Shown here: piece after piece, positions 57,050 through 64,000 of the stretch
Layout of the letters: each line of letters opens with the position of its first letter
Numbering within the stretch: the stretch's first letter is position 1
Assembly: GCF_904846415.1 (NCBI RefSeq)
Contig: NZ_CAJHAR010000003.1
Coordinates: forward strand, 62,001 to 126,000
From: Psychrobacter piscatorii
Lineage (GTDB): Bacteria > Pseudomonadota > Gammaproteobacteria > Pseudomonadales > Moraxellaceae
Length of the DNA: 64,000 nt
Direction: 5' to 3'
Program-made: the position numbers and the translations under genes
The notes under the pieces: model-generated
What the model saw: only the letters and a program-made list of their open reading frames with translations
The model's database searches: none
What the model was told of the DNA's origin: nothing

Positions 57050-57283
57050 TTAGTCATTAAGTTTATAGTTAGAACTAGCAGCTCGATGCCTGTATAGCGC
57101 ACCGAACATATACTGATCACTTATTGAATGAATATACCACTTTGAAAATGGGTTTAGATACTGAATAGGGATCAATTCTAAAAAGGCAGCAGCCTGAGAC
57201 GCTTTCCTACCGTGTCCTTGATCCGTTGGACGCAGACATTGATCTAAAGAGTAAAGAGAGCGAAACCAATTGAGAAAGACCAC
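57050..57283 (-). CDS. Hypothetical 77-residue protein
   Basis: An ORF beginning VVFLNWFRSLYSLDQCLRP, with a small aromatic-rich middle and a basic end. I place the start at GTG 57283 because a near-perfect ribosome-binding site (TAAAGGAGGT) lies five bases upstream; a GTG at 57289 overlaps that site. No domain recognised. The strong site is the main evidence that this is expressed. Confidence 0.45.
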   Translation of the reverse strand: MVFLNWFRSLYSLDQCLRPTDQGHGRKASQAAAFLELIPIQYLNPFSKWYIHSISDQYMFGALYRHRAASSNYKLND

Positions 57284-57353
57284 TGCCACCTCCTTTATAT
57301 TATGGCGGCGGTCATTGTCTTAAACACAGGCACGCAATCCTAGGATTAGGACA

Positions 57354-58133
57354 CTAAGCTTGTCTAGTCACGGATACCGATTGATTGACCAATTCCATGG
57401 ATCCAAACGAGGTTAAGAACGCGACGCTGGATGCATCGGACCCAACACCAATGCGAGCCATCGTGTCTGCACCTGCCATGCCAGTCGGATCAATGAGGTG
57501 CCAGCTCCCTCCGAGATAGACCTCGGCCACGGCATGAAAGTCTTGTGGCGTCACATCGGGCGCATAAACACTAGCGAACCTAGCTGGTATCGACGACGCG
57601 CGCGCTAGTGTCACAAGAACATGCGCGAAGTCGCGGCATACGCCCTGACGTTGAACAAAACTATCGAGCGCGGTAGTTTGGGCGTGGCTCGATCCGGGCA
57701 CATAGCTAAACGCCGACTCGATCCAATCGCGCATCGCAGCAATCCGTGCGCCGCCAGCAAGATCGCCAAACTCAGCTTCTACGAAAGCTTGAAACTGGTC
57801 TGACGGGCAATAATGAGACGGCATCAAATGCCTGATCGTCTCTCCGGGCAAAAGATGCAGGGGTGTTTGGGACAATGTCGATATGTCCAAGGCAGGACGG
57901 TCAACGGCGATTTCTGCGAGGTAAGTGCAGCTAAAATCCCCTTCGGCGTGAATCCAAATCCGTTCTCCTATGCCATCATCAGCGGCGACCCGTGAAAAAT
58001 GCGCAACGTCTGATGTCCAAATCTCGGTCGATCGCACCCGCTGATCCGCAAGATCGGCGGCTTCAATCTGAAGCAAAAGATCCATCGGCTCTGAGAGTCG
58101 ATAATGGAGGGTGACGTTAAGTTTCAGGATCAT
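57354..58133 (-). CDS. Transglutaminase-like cysteine protease-family protein, GC-rich
   Basis: A soluble 259-residue protein (259 counted from ATG 58133; an ATG at 58154 would add seven). The start is supported by GGGAG seven bases upstream. The C-terminal half has the transglutaminase-like triad: Cys in GVCRDFAHVL, His in DFHAVAEVYL and Asp in HLIDPTGMA. The N-terminal half is a beta-rich domain common in this family. The DNA is visibly GC-richer than all neighbours and uses many GC-ending codons, which suggests acquisition from another lineage, possibly alphaproteobacterial. Substrate and bond are unknown. Confidence 0.85.
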   Translation of the reverse strand: MILKLNVTLHYRLSEPMDLLLQIEAADLADQRVRSTEIWTSDVAHFSRVAADDGIGERIWIHAEGDFSCTYLAEIAVDRPALDISTLSQTPLHLLPGETIRHLMPSHYCPSDQFQAFVEAEFGDLAGGARIAAMRDWIESAFSYVPGSSHAQTTALDSFVQRQGVCRDFAHVLVTLARASSIPARFASVYAPDVTPQDFHAVAEVYLGGSWHLIDPTGMAGADTMARIGVGSDASSVAFLTSFGSMELVNQSVSVTRQA

Positions 58134-58223
58134 ATTTGAGCTCCCTAAGGGCATGGGTCTGGTGGGCTGACGATCGCGTGGGGCTGAACCGCTTCGACTA
58201 TATCAGAGACTGGTTTACTGGAG

Positions 58224-58337
58224 TCAGGTAACAATGCCTGACAGGATTAAATTATCATAATACCGCTTTTCAAACTCAAAAGGTGAGACATAATCATTTA
58301 CATTATGCAGTCGGGCTTTATCGGATCTGAGAAACGT
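58224..58337 (-). pseudogene. IS3-family transposase C-terminal remnant
   Basis: A 37-codon open stretch ending in TGA reads ARLHNVNDYVSPFEFEKRYY then DNLILSGIVT. The RLHxxxxYxSPxEFE pattern is the usual C-terminus of IS3-type OrfB transposases. An upstream in-frame stop and the lack of any catalytic DDE region show that only the 3' end survives. It lies 90 bases beyond the GC-rich transglutaminase gene, on the same strand, and marks past insertion or deletion. Confidence 0.7.
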
Positions 58338-58564
58338 TCAAAATCAATTCATAATGGATTTAGCTTTACGCCGCAACCATTATGATGACTCACATCTTTG
58401 GACTTGCTTCTGTCTGCTAGCGCTCGTTTTAGTGCTGCCATTGTTGTCATAGCAGCGTTTATATTAAATGAATTCATAGGGAAAAAATTACCGGGTCGGT
58501 TACCCAAAAGCATGACTCGTCTGTCGATAATAATTGTTCAAAAACACAGCCTAATTAGGAGCTG

Positions 58565-58573
58565 TGGTATAAT
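58565..58573 (+). promoter_or_regulatory. Extended -10 promoter for rsmA
   Basis: TGgTATAAT, a perfect extended -10, lies 78 bases before the rsmA start. No -35 hexamer at proper spacing was seen. It gives rsmA its own promoter after separation from pdxA. Confidence 0.6.
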
Positions 58574-58650
58574 TTATCATTATAAAGCTAAAACATTGCT
58601 GCTATTACATTATCATCGCCCATTTCTCTTTTATACATTAAGACTCTTTT

Positions 58651-59514
58651 ATGTCCAAAACTTCATTTGATGCCCAAACCATTTCTAACAGTTTACGTAC
58701 TGCCAAGCACCAGCCGCGTAAGCGCTTTGGTCAAAATTTCTTACATGATACCAGCGTCATTCGCGAAATCGTTGAAAGTATTCGCCTAGAGCGCGATGAC
58801 AATTTGATTGAGATTGGGCCTGGTATGGGCGCATTGACCGAGCCGTTATTAGCAGAAGTGGATGCGATGACAGTCGTAGAGTTGGATCGCGATTTGGCTG
58901 ATAGCTTACGTATTCGTATTGGTGCCAATAGCCATCCAAACTTTGAGATTATTAAAGACAACGCCATGCATGTTGATTATCGTGATCTGTATAGCGAAGC
59001 ACGCGGTAAACTGCGCGTGGTGGGTAACTTACCATATAATATTTCAACGCCTATCTTATTTCATCTGCTTAGTTATGCGGATGTGATCCAAGACATGCAC
59101 TTTATGCTACAAAAAGAAGTGGTTGAGCGTATCACGGCTGATGTTGGTAGCAAAACTTATGGTCGTCTGTCTGTCATTATGCAGTATTACTGTGATACAG
59201 ATTATTTGCTGACTGTGCCTCGCGGGGCTTTTAATCCTCCGCCAAAAGTCACCAGTGCTGTTTTTCGACTGACACCGCATATCGATAAACCGATAGTAGC
59301 AGAAGATGAAGAGTATTTTGCCATTGTCGTACGTGAGACCTTTAACCATCGTCGCAAGACGCTACGTGCTATCTTCAAAAAATCAACCTTGCTGCCGACG
59401 CTGAGTGAGGATGATTTCGCTGCTTGCGGTATCGATCCGCAAGCACGTCCTGAAACCTTAAGCGTTACAGATTTTGTCAATCTGAGTAATCAGGCTCGTC
59501 ATATAGACGTTTAA
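58651..59514 (+). CDS. rsmA: 16S rRNA dimethyladenosine transferase RsmA (KsgA)
   Basis: Dimethylates A1518 and A1519 of 16S rRNA using SAM. Motifs: [11 protein letters not shown] near residue 24, SAM motif [17 protein letters not shown] near 53, VVELDRDLA, motif [14 protein letters not shown] near 128, [21 protein letters not shown] and [16 protein letters not shown]. Its 287 residues match the family. apaH follows 43 bases later; apaG, usually between them, is absent. Confidence 0.96.
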   Translation: MSKTSFDAQTISNSLRTAKHQPRKRFGQNFLHDTSVIREIVESIRLERDDNLIEIGPGMGALTEPLLAEVDAMTVVELDRDLADSLRIRIGANSHPNFEIIKDNAMHVDYRDLYSEARGKLRVVGNLPYNISTPILFHLLSYADVIQDMHFMLQKEVVERITADVGSKTYGRLSVIMQYYCDTDYLLTVPRGAFNPPPKVTSAVFRLTPHIDKPIVAEDEEYFAIVVRETFNHRRKTLRAIFKKSTLLPTLSEDDFAACGIDPQARPETLSVTDFVNLSNQARHIDV

Positions 59515-59557
59515 TGTAAATAATTACTAATTATTATATAAAAATCATAGAGGTATT

Positions 59558-60394
59558 ATGAGTTTTCGCCATCAGTATGTCATTGGTGACCTACAAGGTT
59601 GCCACGCGGCTTATCTACAATTACTAGAGACATTAGATTTTGATCCTGCTCAAGACAAGTTATGGTTCGCCGGTGATTTGGTAGCGCGTGGTGAGGACTC
59701 ATTAAATACCTTGCGCGATGTCAAAGCATTGTGTGAACAGGGCGCTGCAGCAACCGTATTAGGCAATCATGACATCAATTTAATTGCAGTCTGGCGCGGC
59801 GCTGCAAAACTCAAGAGCAAAGATAAAACAGCGCCAATTTTTGCAGCGGATGACTGTGATGAATTGCTTGAGTGGTTACGCAGGCAGCCGATATTGGCAT
59901 ATCCAGATGAGCATACTGTGCTGGTACATGCAGGGATTCCACCACATTGGAGTATTGAGGCAGCAGCAGCATATGCCAAAGAGCTAGAATCGCAGCTGCA
60001 AGGTAGCTTAGAGCAGCTTGATGAACTACTGCCAAATCTCTATAGCAAAAAAGCCGATAAATGGCATGCAGGTATCGAAGGCTTTACTAAGATGCGAGCG
60101 ATTGCCAATTACTTTACTCGTATGCGCCTGTGTCAGCAGGATGGCTTGCTTGAGTTTGACTTTACAGCAGGGCTAGATGAGCCTATGCCAACCGATTTTT
60201 TACCATGGTTTGAGTGGCAAGTACCGCGCACGCGTAAGATACTCTTTGGTCATTGGGCCGCGCTGCAAGGCGAGATTGATTTACCATATGCGCGTGCACT
60301 CGATGGTGGGTGTGTATGGGGCAACTGTCTGTTGGCGTATCGTCTCAGTGACAGCAAGGTAATAGCTTCAAGTGCACAGTGCCCGGGTTCATAA
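59558..60394 (+). CDS. apaH: Diadenosine tetraphosphatase ApaH (symmetrical)
   Basis: Hydrolyses Ap4A symmetrically to two ADP and also removes Np4 caps from RNA. Metallophosphatase motifs: YVIGDLQGCHAAYLQLLE near residue 7, WFAGDLVARGEDSL near 39, VLGNHDINLIAV near 68, LVHAGIPPHWSI and FGHWAALQG. The second motif reads GDLVARGEDS where E. coli has GDLVARGPGS. Its 278 residues match. Second gene of an rsmA-apaH pair. Confidence 0.96.
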   Translation: MSFRHQYVIGDLQGCHAAYLQLLETLDFDPAQDKLWFAGDLVARGEDSLNTLRDVKALCEQGAAATVLGNHDINLIAVWRGAAKLKSKDKTAPIFAADDCDELLEWLRRQPILAYPDEHTVLVHAGIPPHWSIEAAAAYAKELESQLQGSLEQLDELLPNLYSKKADKWHAGIEGFTKMRAIANYFTRMRLCQQDGLLEFDFTAGLDEPMPTDFLPWFEWQVPRTRKILFGHWAALQGEIDLPYARALDGGCVWGNCLLAYRLSDSKVIASSAQCPGS

Positions 60395-60440
60395 CGTGGG
60401 CTATAAATACCTTTTATTAGTAAGGTATCTAACTGAGTCA

Positions 60441-61076
60441 TTAAGGAATAACGTCGTACCTGAATAATAAGACAGCTGCGGTTGACGCGACCAGTAGCCC
60501 AAGAAATATAAATAATAAGATATTATCTTGAGTTAACTTTTCTTCAAGCTCAGAGTAACCTAAGTCATCAAAGGTGATATAGTTCGTGTCATGACTGATG
60601 TTAGAGTAGTCGAACTTCCTCACGCATTCGATAAAGTATTCAACAAACCAGTATGGCCAGTGTTCCGGTTTGAATGGTGAGATCTCTCCTAACTGAGCAT
60701 GATCAGACAATCTATGCCAGTTACTGGCGCTTAAGTTAAGACTGTGCATACGCCAATCTTCAAAGCGGCACTGACTGACCTGCTCAACAGCAACGACATC
60801 TACTTTTCTGTGATTTCTATCTTTAAATATTCTTTGCATAAGAGAAAATACAACATCTTTTGCGCCTTCTAAGCATTGAAGAAAGCTTTTTTCATCATTG
60901 CATAGAAAACCTGCAATTTTATTATTTTTATTATAGACATGCGAGTGTCTTTGGATATGCTCAAATACAGATCTATCGGTGGTATTAACTCTACTAACAT
61001 AGATGAGTCTTACAAGGGAGGTTGATGCAACATCCTTCATAGATTCTTCCAGTTTGCTATGACTGGCTATATTCAT
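60441..61076 (-). CDS. BLUF-domain blue-light photoreceptor with C-terminal membrane segment
   Basis: A 211-residue protein. The BLUF domain runs from about residue 21 to 115: LVRLIYVSR with the flavin-coupled Tyr26, NNKIAGFL with conserved Asn near 52, FLQCLEGAKDVV with the signal Gln67, LMQRIFKDRNHRKVDVV, and FEDWRM with Trp108 and Met110. All key positions for FAD binding and light signalling are present. A linker of about 70 residues follows, then one hydrophobic segment (about 185-207, ILLFIFLGLLVASTAAVLLF). There is no EAL, GGDEF or cyclase output domain, so it must signal through an unknown partner. A GAGGA site lies six bases before the ATG. Confidence 0.9.
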   Translation of the reverse strand: MNIASHSKLEESMKDVASTSLVRLIYVSRVNTTDRSVFEHIQRHSHVYNKNNKIAGFLCNDEKSFLQCLEGAKDVVFSLMQRIFKDRNHRKVDVVAVEQVSQCRFEDWRMHSLNLSASNWHRLSDHAQLGEISPFKPEHWPYWFVEYFIECVRKFDYSNISHDTNYITFDDLGYSELEEKLTQDNILLFIFLGLLVASTAAVLLFRYDVIP

Positions 61077-61290
61077 TCTTGTCCTCTTTTAGTGATCTAT
61101 CCCAATTTCTTATTGAGCCCGCTCCTCATTATTTTAGATAATTTTTGAATCCTAAGTTTGTTGAGCTGTGCGAGAGTTTTGCTTCTACGTCCATATTTTT
61201 AAGATTAAGGTGTAAAAGCTTTAACTAAGTTGTGTGAGTGCTTTAGGTCTGACATCAAATGATTTTAATCTCAATAATTCACCAAGCATC

Positions 61291-61337
61291 AAGCCGCCCA
61301 AGCGAGCCTTTTAATCAGGCAGCTTTGGCGGTTTTTT
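61291..61337 (+). terminator. Plus-oriented terminator overlapping the gcr stop codon
   Basis: AAGCCGCCCAAGC (61291-61303) pairs at 12 of 13 positions with GCTTTGGCGGTTT (61322-61334), followed by T residues on the plus strand. The gcr stop codon is in the loop. In the minus direction there is no T-run, so it suits antisense transcription. Confidence 0.5.
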
Positions 61338-63755
61338 AGGTTTTGGCAAAGGTGTTTTGGCATCGCCAGTGGCCTTATCATCAGCATCCGCATGATTTGA
61401 CTCGTGACCAACAGTATCATCATTGATGGTATTGAGCGTCTTGGTGACTTTGTCATATTGGATATCGTCGGTATAAGGCGTGCTATTTAGTTCTTCATCT
61501 GCCAGACCATCATCAAGATTGACAACCTTCTTAGGAGAGTTGTGAGGTTGGGTGTGATCGCCCTGTGGTTGACTGTCATAGTATATGTCTGTACTCGCTT
61601 CCGCGTTTTGCGCTACTGCTTGCTTAGACTCGGGTAATATTCTGACATCAGACAATCGGCGTACCACATAATTGCTTGGTATGGCTTTTCCATTTTTTTG
61701 TGCTGAAGTGTCATCAAATATCATATGACCTTGACTATCGATGCGTGCATATTTCATTGGCTTGTCGCGTGGCCAGAAAAAGTCAGAAGGGTGGCTAATG
61801 ATGTGTCCAAACACTAGCTTTGTGAGGCGACTCCATTCAAAGAAACGCACTTCTTTTGAGCGTAAAGCAACAAATAATGCCAGCGAAAAACTGACTATCA
61901 AGTTGACCATACCAATAAGTGCGACACCCAATATAGAAATCAGAATGAGGCTCCAGCTGATGTCATCAGCAGATATATTGAACAATCCGTGTGCCAAGTT
62001 CGCTGAAGCAAAAGCAATATGACGAATATCAATCGGTAAGCCGAATATGTAGCCGATGGTTGCTGTACTACCTAAGAAAACCCCAAATAAAAAGTTACCC
62101 ATGATAGCGCCCAAGTTCGCTTCTATGAAGCCGCCTAAACGCTTAAGCCATGATGCAGGCAGTATATGTTGTAGTAGTTTATGGCGTTGAATACGCGCAC
62201 CTACTTTGTTATAGACCGCTAAGTTGTCGTAATAACCCGCGATCAAACCCGCTAAGAACAAATACACGCCAGCAATAGCAGCATGAGGAAGCGCTAATGA
62301 GTGAAACGGATCCAAGTCATGGAGTAGATGACCTGCTTTTTCGGTACCAATCATCGGTGCGCCTGTGTACTGTAACCAAGCAAAAGAGATGATAAGTGCA
62401 ACGGGTATCGCTAACATAACGTTACCCATGATAGCGATGAACTGAGTACGTAAAATATCAACGACCAACTCTGATAGCTTGTTTAACTGATGAGACTTCT
62501 TGCCAGAGCCTTCAGATATAGTAGAAGCAATAGCAGCAGCGGTCATCGCTGGCTGCTTGGTAGCGACAGTTCCGCGAATAACATGGATGAACACAAAGCC
62601 CAAGCCATAAATCATACTGTTAATAAATGCACGTCCCATCGGTGCGAGCGCCAATTGGTAAGCCAGTATCTTTATGGTGGCCATAAAGGCAATGACAAAA
62701 CCGCCAATGGAGGCTTTTTTGAGCATCTTTTGATAGCCAGACTTATCGGTGCTTATATAGTGCTCACCCACGCGACTGGCATTTTCAGTGACTTTACGTG
62801 ACAGCAATTTTGTGTTGTTATCAATCAAGTGGCCAATGCTATAGCGACGATTGGCAGTCGTAATCAGTGTTTGTATCAGCTCAATGACGGCGCGATCTCT
62901 TTTTTGATGGTCATCTGTGACCAGCTCTGTCAAGATACGCACTCGCTGTAAACTCTGATCTAAGCGCAGCATCATATTGGTCAAGCGAATAGAAATACCT
63001 GTTTTGTAGATACGTTTGCGGATAGTAGCAACGATATCTTCACACTGCTCAATCATGACCAGCAATGGTGCGGGATCAACGGCTTGTTCAGGGGTAATGT
63101 CGGTTAAGGTATCAAGCTCATGCGCTTGTCTGTATTGATTTACAAAGAGCACCGCTTCTTGGTTTTGAGCAACAAAAGAAGCAGAGTAGTTGAGCATCTG
63201 CGGATAAGCGTCCATCAAATCAGGATGCAAGCCAAGACCGCTGATGCGATAAGATAAAATAATAATCGCGTTCAAGATGCTGTTTTTTGCCGTGGCAACC
63301 AAGTTTAGGTGTTTTTCTTCCACCCTTAGAAGCTGCACGAGTTCGTCCCATTTTTTTGTCTCAATATTGGCAAGCCAGCGCTCATCAGTGCGCTTATCAA
63401 ACAAGTAACCAACCAGCTCAACCACTGAGTCATCTTGAGGGAGTATCGGCAAAAAACGATGCCCGACCAATCGTCTTAAGCTATTAAAGAATCCTTGATC
63501 CGACATAATACCTGTATCGGTATATAGCGCGATTTGACGATATTGGATAATTAATTTTAGGACGAAGCTAGAGAGCCCATCGCCGTATTCTGGGTGTTGA
63601 TGCAGGGTATCAATAAGGGATTGGATGTTTTCGTTAGCTAAAGCGGGTTCCTTGTCACTGACGCGTAACTCATCGATCAAGCGTTTGAGCATCGCCGGAT
63701 CGGGCACATCACTTAGGGCTGTAATTTGTTGTAAAATGCGTTTTAATTCTGACAC
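61311..63755 (-). CDS. Gcr-family (SpecificRecomb) membrane protein
   Basis: An 814-residue protein of the family annotated 'site-specific recombinase Gcr' (PF10136). The N-terminal 300 residues are helical and soluble; from about 330 to 660 there are several membrane segments (for example MGNVMLAIPVALIISFAWL and MGNFLFGVFLGSTATIGYIFGLP). The C-terminal 130 residues are disordered and Asp/Pro/Lys-rich. No Ser, Tyr or DDE recombinase motif is visible, so the historical name is doubtful and a membrane function is more likely. The start is GTG at 63755, with AAGGG upstream. Confidence 0.85.
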   Translation of the reverse strand: MSELKRILQQITALSDVPDPAMLKRLIDELRVSDKEPALANENIQSLIDTLHQHPEYGDGLSSFVLKLIIQYRQIALYTDTGIMSDQGFFNSLRRLVGHRFLPILPQDDSVVELVGYLFDKRTDERWLANIETKKWDELVQLLRVEEKHLNLVATAKNSILNAIIILSYRISGLGLHPDLMDAYPQMLNYSASFVAQNQEAVLFVNQYRQAHELDTLTDITPEQAVDPAPLLVMIEQCEDIVATIRKRIYKTGISIRLTNMMLRLDQSLQRVRILTELVTDDHQKRDRAVIELIQTLITTANRRYSIGHLIDNNTKLLSRKVTENASRVGEHYISTDKSGYQKMLKKASIGGFVIAFMATIKILAYQLALAPMGRAFINSMIYGLGFVFIHVIRGTVATKQPAMTAAAIASTISEGSGKKSHQLNKLSELVVDILRTQFIAIMGNVMLAIPVALIISFAWLQYTGAPMIGTEKAGHLLHDLDPFHSLALPHAAIAGVYLFLAGLIAGYYDNLAVYNKVGARIQRHKLLQHILPASWLKRLGGFIEANLGAIMGNFLFGVFLGSTATIGYIFGLPIDIRHIAFASANLAHGLFNISADDISWSLILISILGVALIGMVNLIVSFSLALFVALRSKEVRFFEWSRLTKLVFGHIISHPSDFFWPRDKPMKYARIDSQGHMIFDDTSAQKNGKAIPSNYVVRRLSDVRILPESKQAVAQNAEASTDIYYDSQPQGDHTQPHNSPKKVVNLDDGLADEELNSTPYTDDIQYDKVTKTLNTINDDTVGHESNHADADDKATGDAKTPLPKPKKPPKLPD

Positions 63756-63950
63756 GTCGCACCCTTTATTGTGGTTGTTTCAATCGTTTTTATTATTTGC
63801 TACTGTGCATTGCATAGTAAGTCGTAATGATTTTTTAAAAACTTGGTAAATTTATCATTTCATTTGAGCGACACTTTGTCTTGCATCATTTTAATCGTAA
63901 CCACGCATGGATAGTGAATTATTTTGTTAGCAGTTATTTTGACAAAAAAA

Positions 63951-63977
63951 AGGACAGCAACCAGACTGTCCTTTTTA
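63951..63977. terminator. Bidirectional terminator at the right edge
   Basis: AGGACAG pairs with CTGTCCT around an 8-base loop, with an A-run before and a T-run after. It lies upstream of the gcr gene and probably ends genes lying to the right (minus) or entering plus transcripts. Confidence 0.8.
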
Positions 63978-64000
63978 TTAGCATTTTATAAGATGATTAC

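Noticed and set aside
57336-57347. Perfect 12-base palindrome AATCCTAGGATT at the edge of the GC-rich gene
   Set aside because: Short palindromes of this length arise by chance, and no matching copy or attachment-site partner was found.
58398-58670. A 90-codon plus-strand ORF before rsmA
   Set aside because: It runs through the rsmA promoter and into its start in another frame, with low-complexity Leu/Phe composition.
1-64000. CRISPR array, rRNA operon or intact prophage
   Set aside because: No regularly spaced repeats, no 16S/23S-like sequence and no cluster of phage structural genes were seen.

Overview
The window looks like chromosomal DNA of a Psychrobacter species (Moraxellaceae, Gammaproteobacteria). 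The evidence is moderate-to-low GC with AT-rich spacers, an Hfq with a long glycine-rich tail, a cold-shock gene next to a DEAD-box helicase, and Moraxellaceae-type gene content. The genus is inferred from protein character and gene order, not from a database search. No rRNA, tRNA, CRISPR array, prophage or intact insertion sequence was seen. Most of the window is dense housekeeping sequence. Left part (1-9.1 kb): DAHP synthase, lpxB-rnhB, a CAP-domain lipoprotein, a DUF924 protein, and the carboxynorspermidine polyamine pathway (nspC and its dehydrogenase partner). The dehydrogenase has its own extended -10 promoter and a structured leader that can mask its Shine-Dalgarno sequence. 9.2-18 kb: a ParB/sulfiredoxin-like orphan, htpX, a PhzF-family gene, a YnfA-family membrane protein, a tiny lysine-rich protein, then queD-like-tsaE-mutL-miaA-hfq. 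18-24 kb: the lipopolysaccharide block kdsD-kdsC-lptC-lptA-lptB, followed by radA and an RlpA-like protein. 24.3-25.2 kb is a gene-free AT-rich stretch. 25-34 kb: rodA, an M15-type peptidase, a lipoprotein, a catalytic/non-catalytic M16 peptidase pair, a 50-residue lipoprotein, ftsY and ogt. 34-43 kb: a feoA-feoB-small Cys-rich protein iron operon with a Fur-box-like site, yebC, a voltage-gated-type channel with a zinc ribbon, a UbiB-family kinase, aroQ, a cold-shock gene with a long leader, and a DEAD-box helicase. 43-55 kb: ccoS with a SafE-type protein carrying a His/Met-rich tail, a DUF218 protein, murB, a low-molecular-weight phosphatase, hslR, an excalibur protein, ilvA, rpiA, argF, alr and dnaB. 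55-64 kb: pdxA, then about 2.4 kb of accessory DNA (two orphan ORFs, a GC-rich transglutaminase-like gene and an IS3-type transposase remnant) that separates pdxA from rsmA and apaH. The window ends with a membrane-anchored BLUF photoreceptor and a Gcr-type membrane protein. Best candidates for something undescribed: the leader RNA before the carboxynorspermidine dehydrogenase, the accessory insert between pdxA and rsmA, the BLUF-transmembrane protein, the zinc-ribbon channel, and several very small genes (12382-12504, 31840-31992, 34426-34551).
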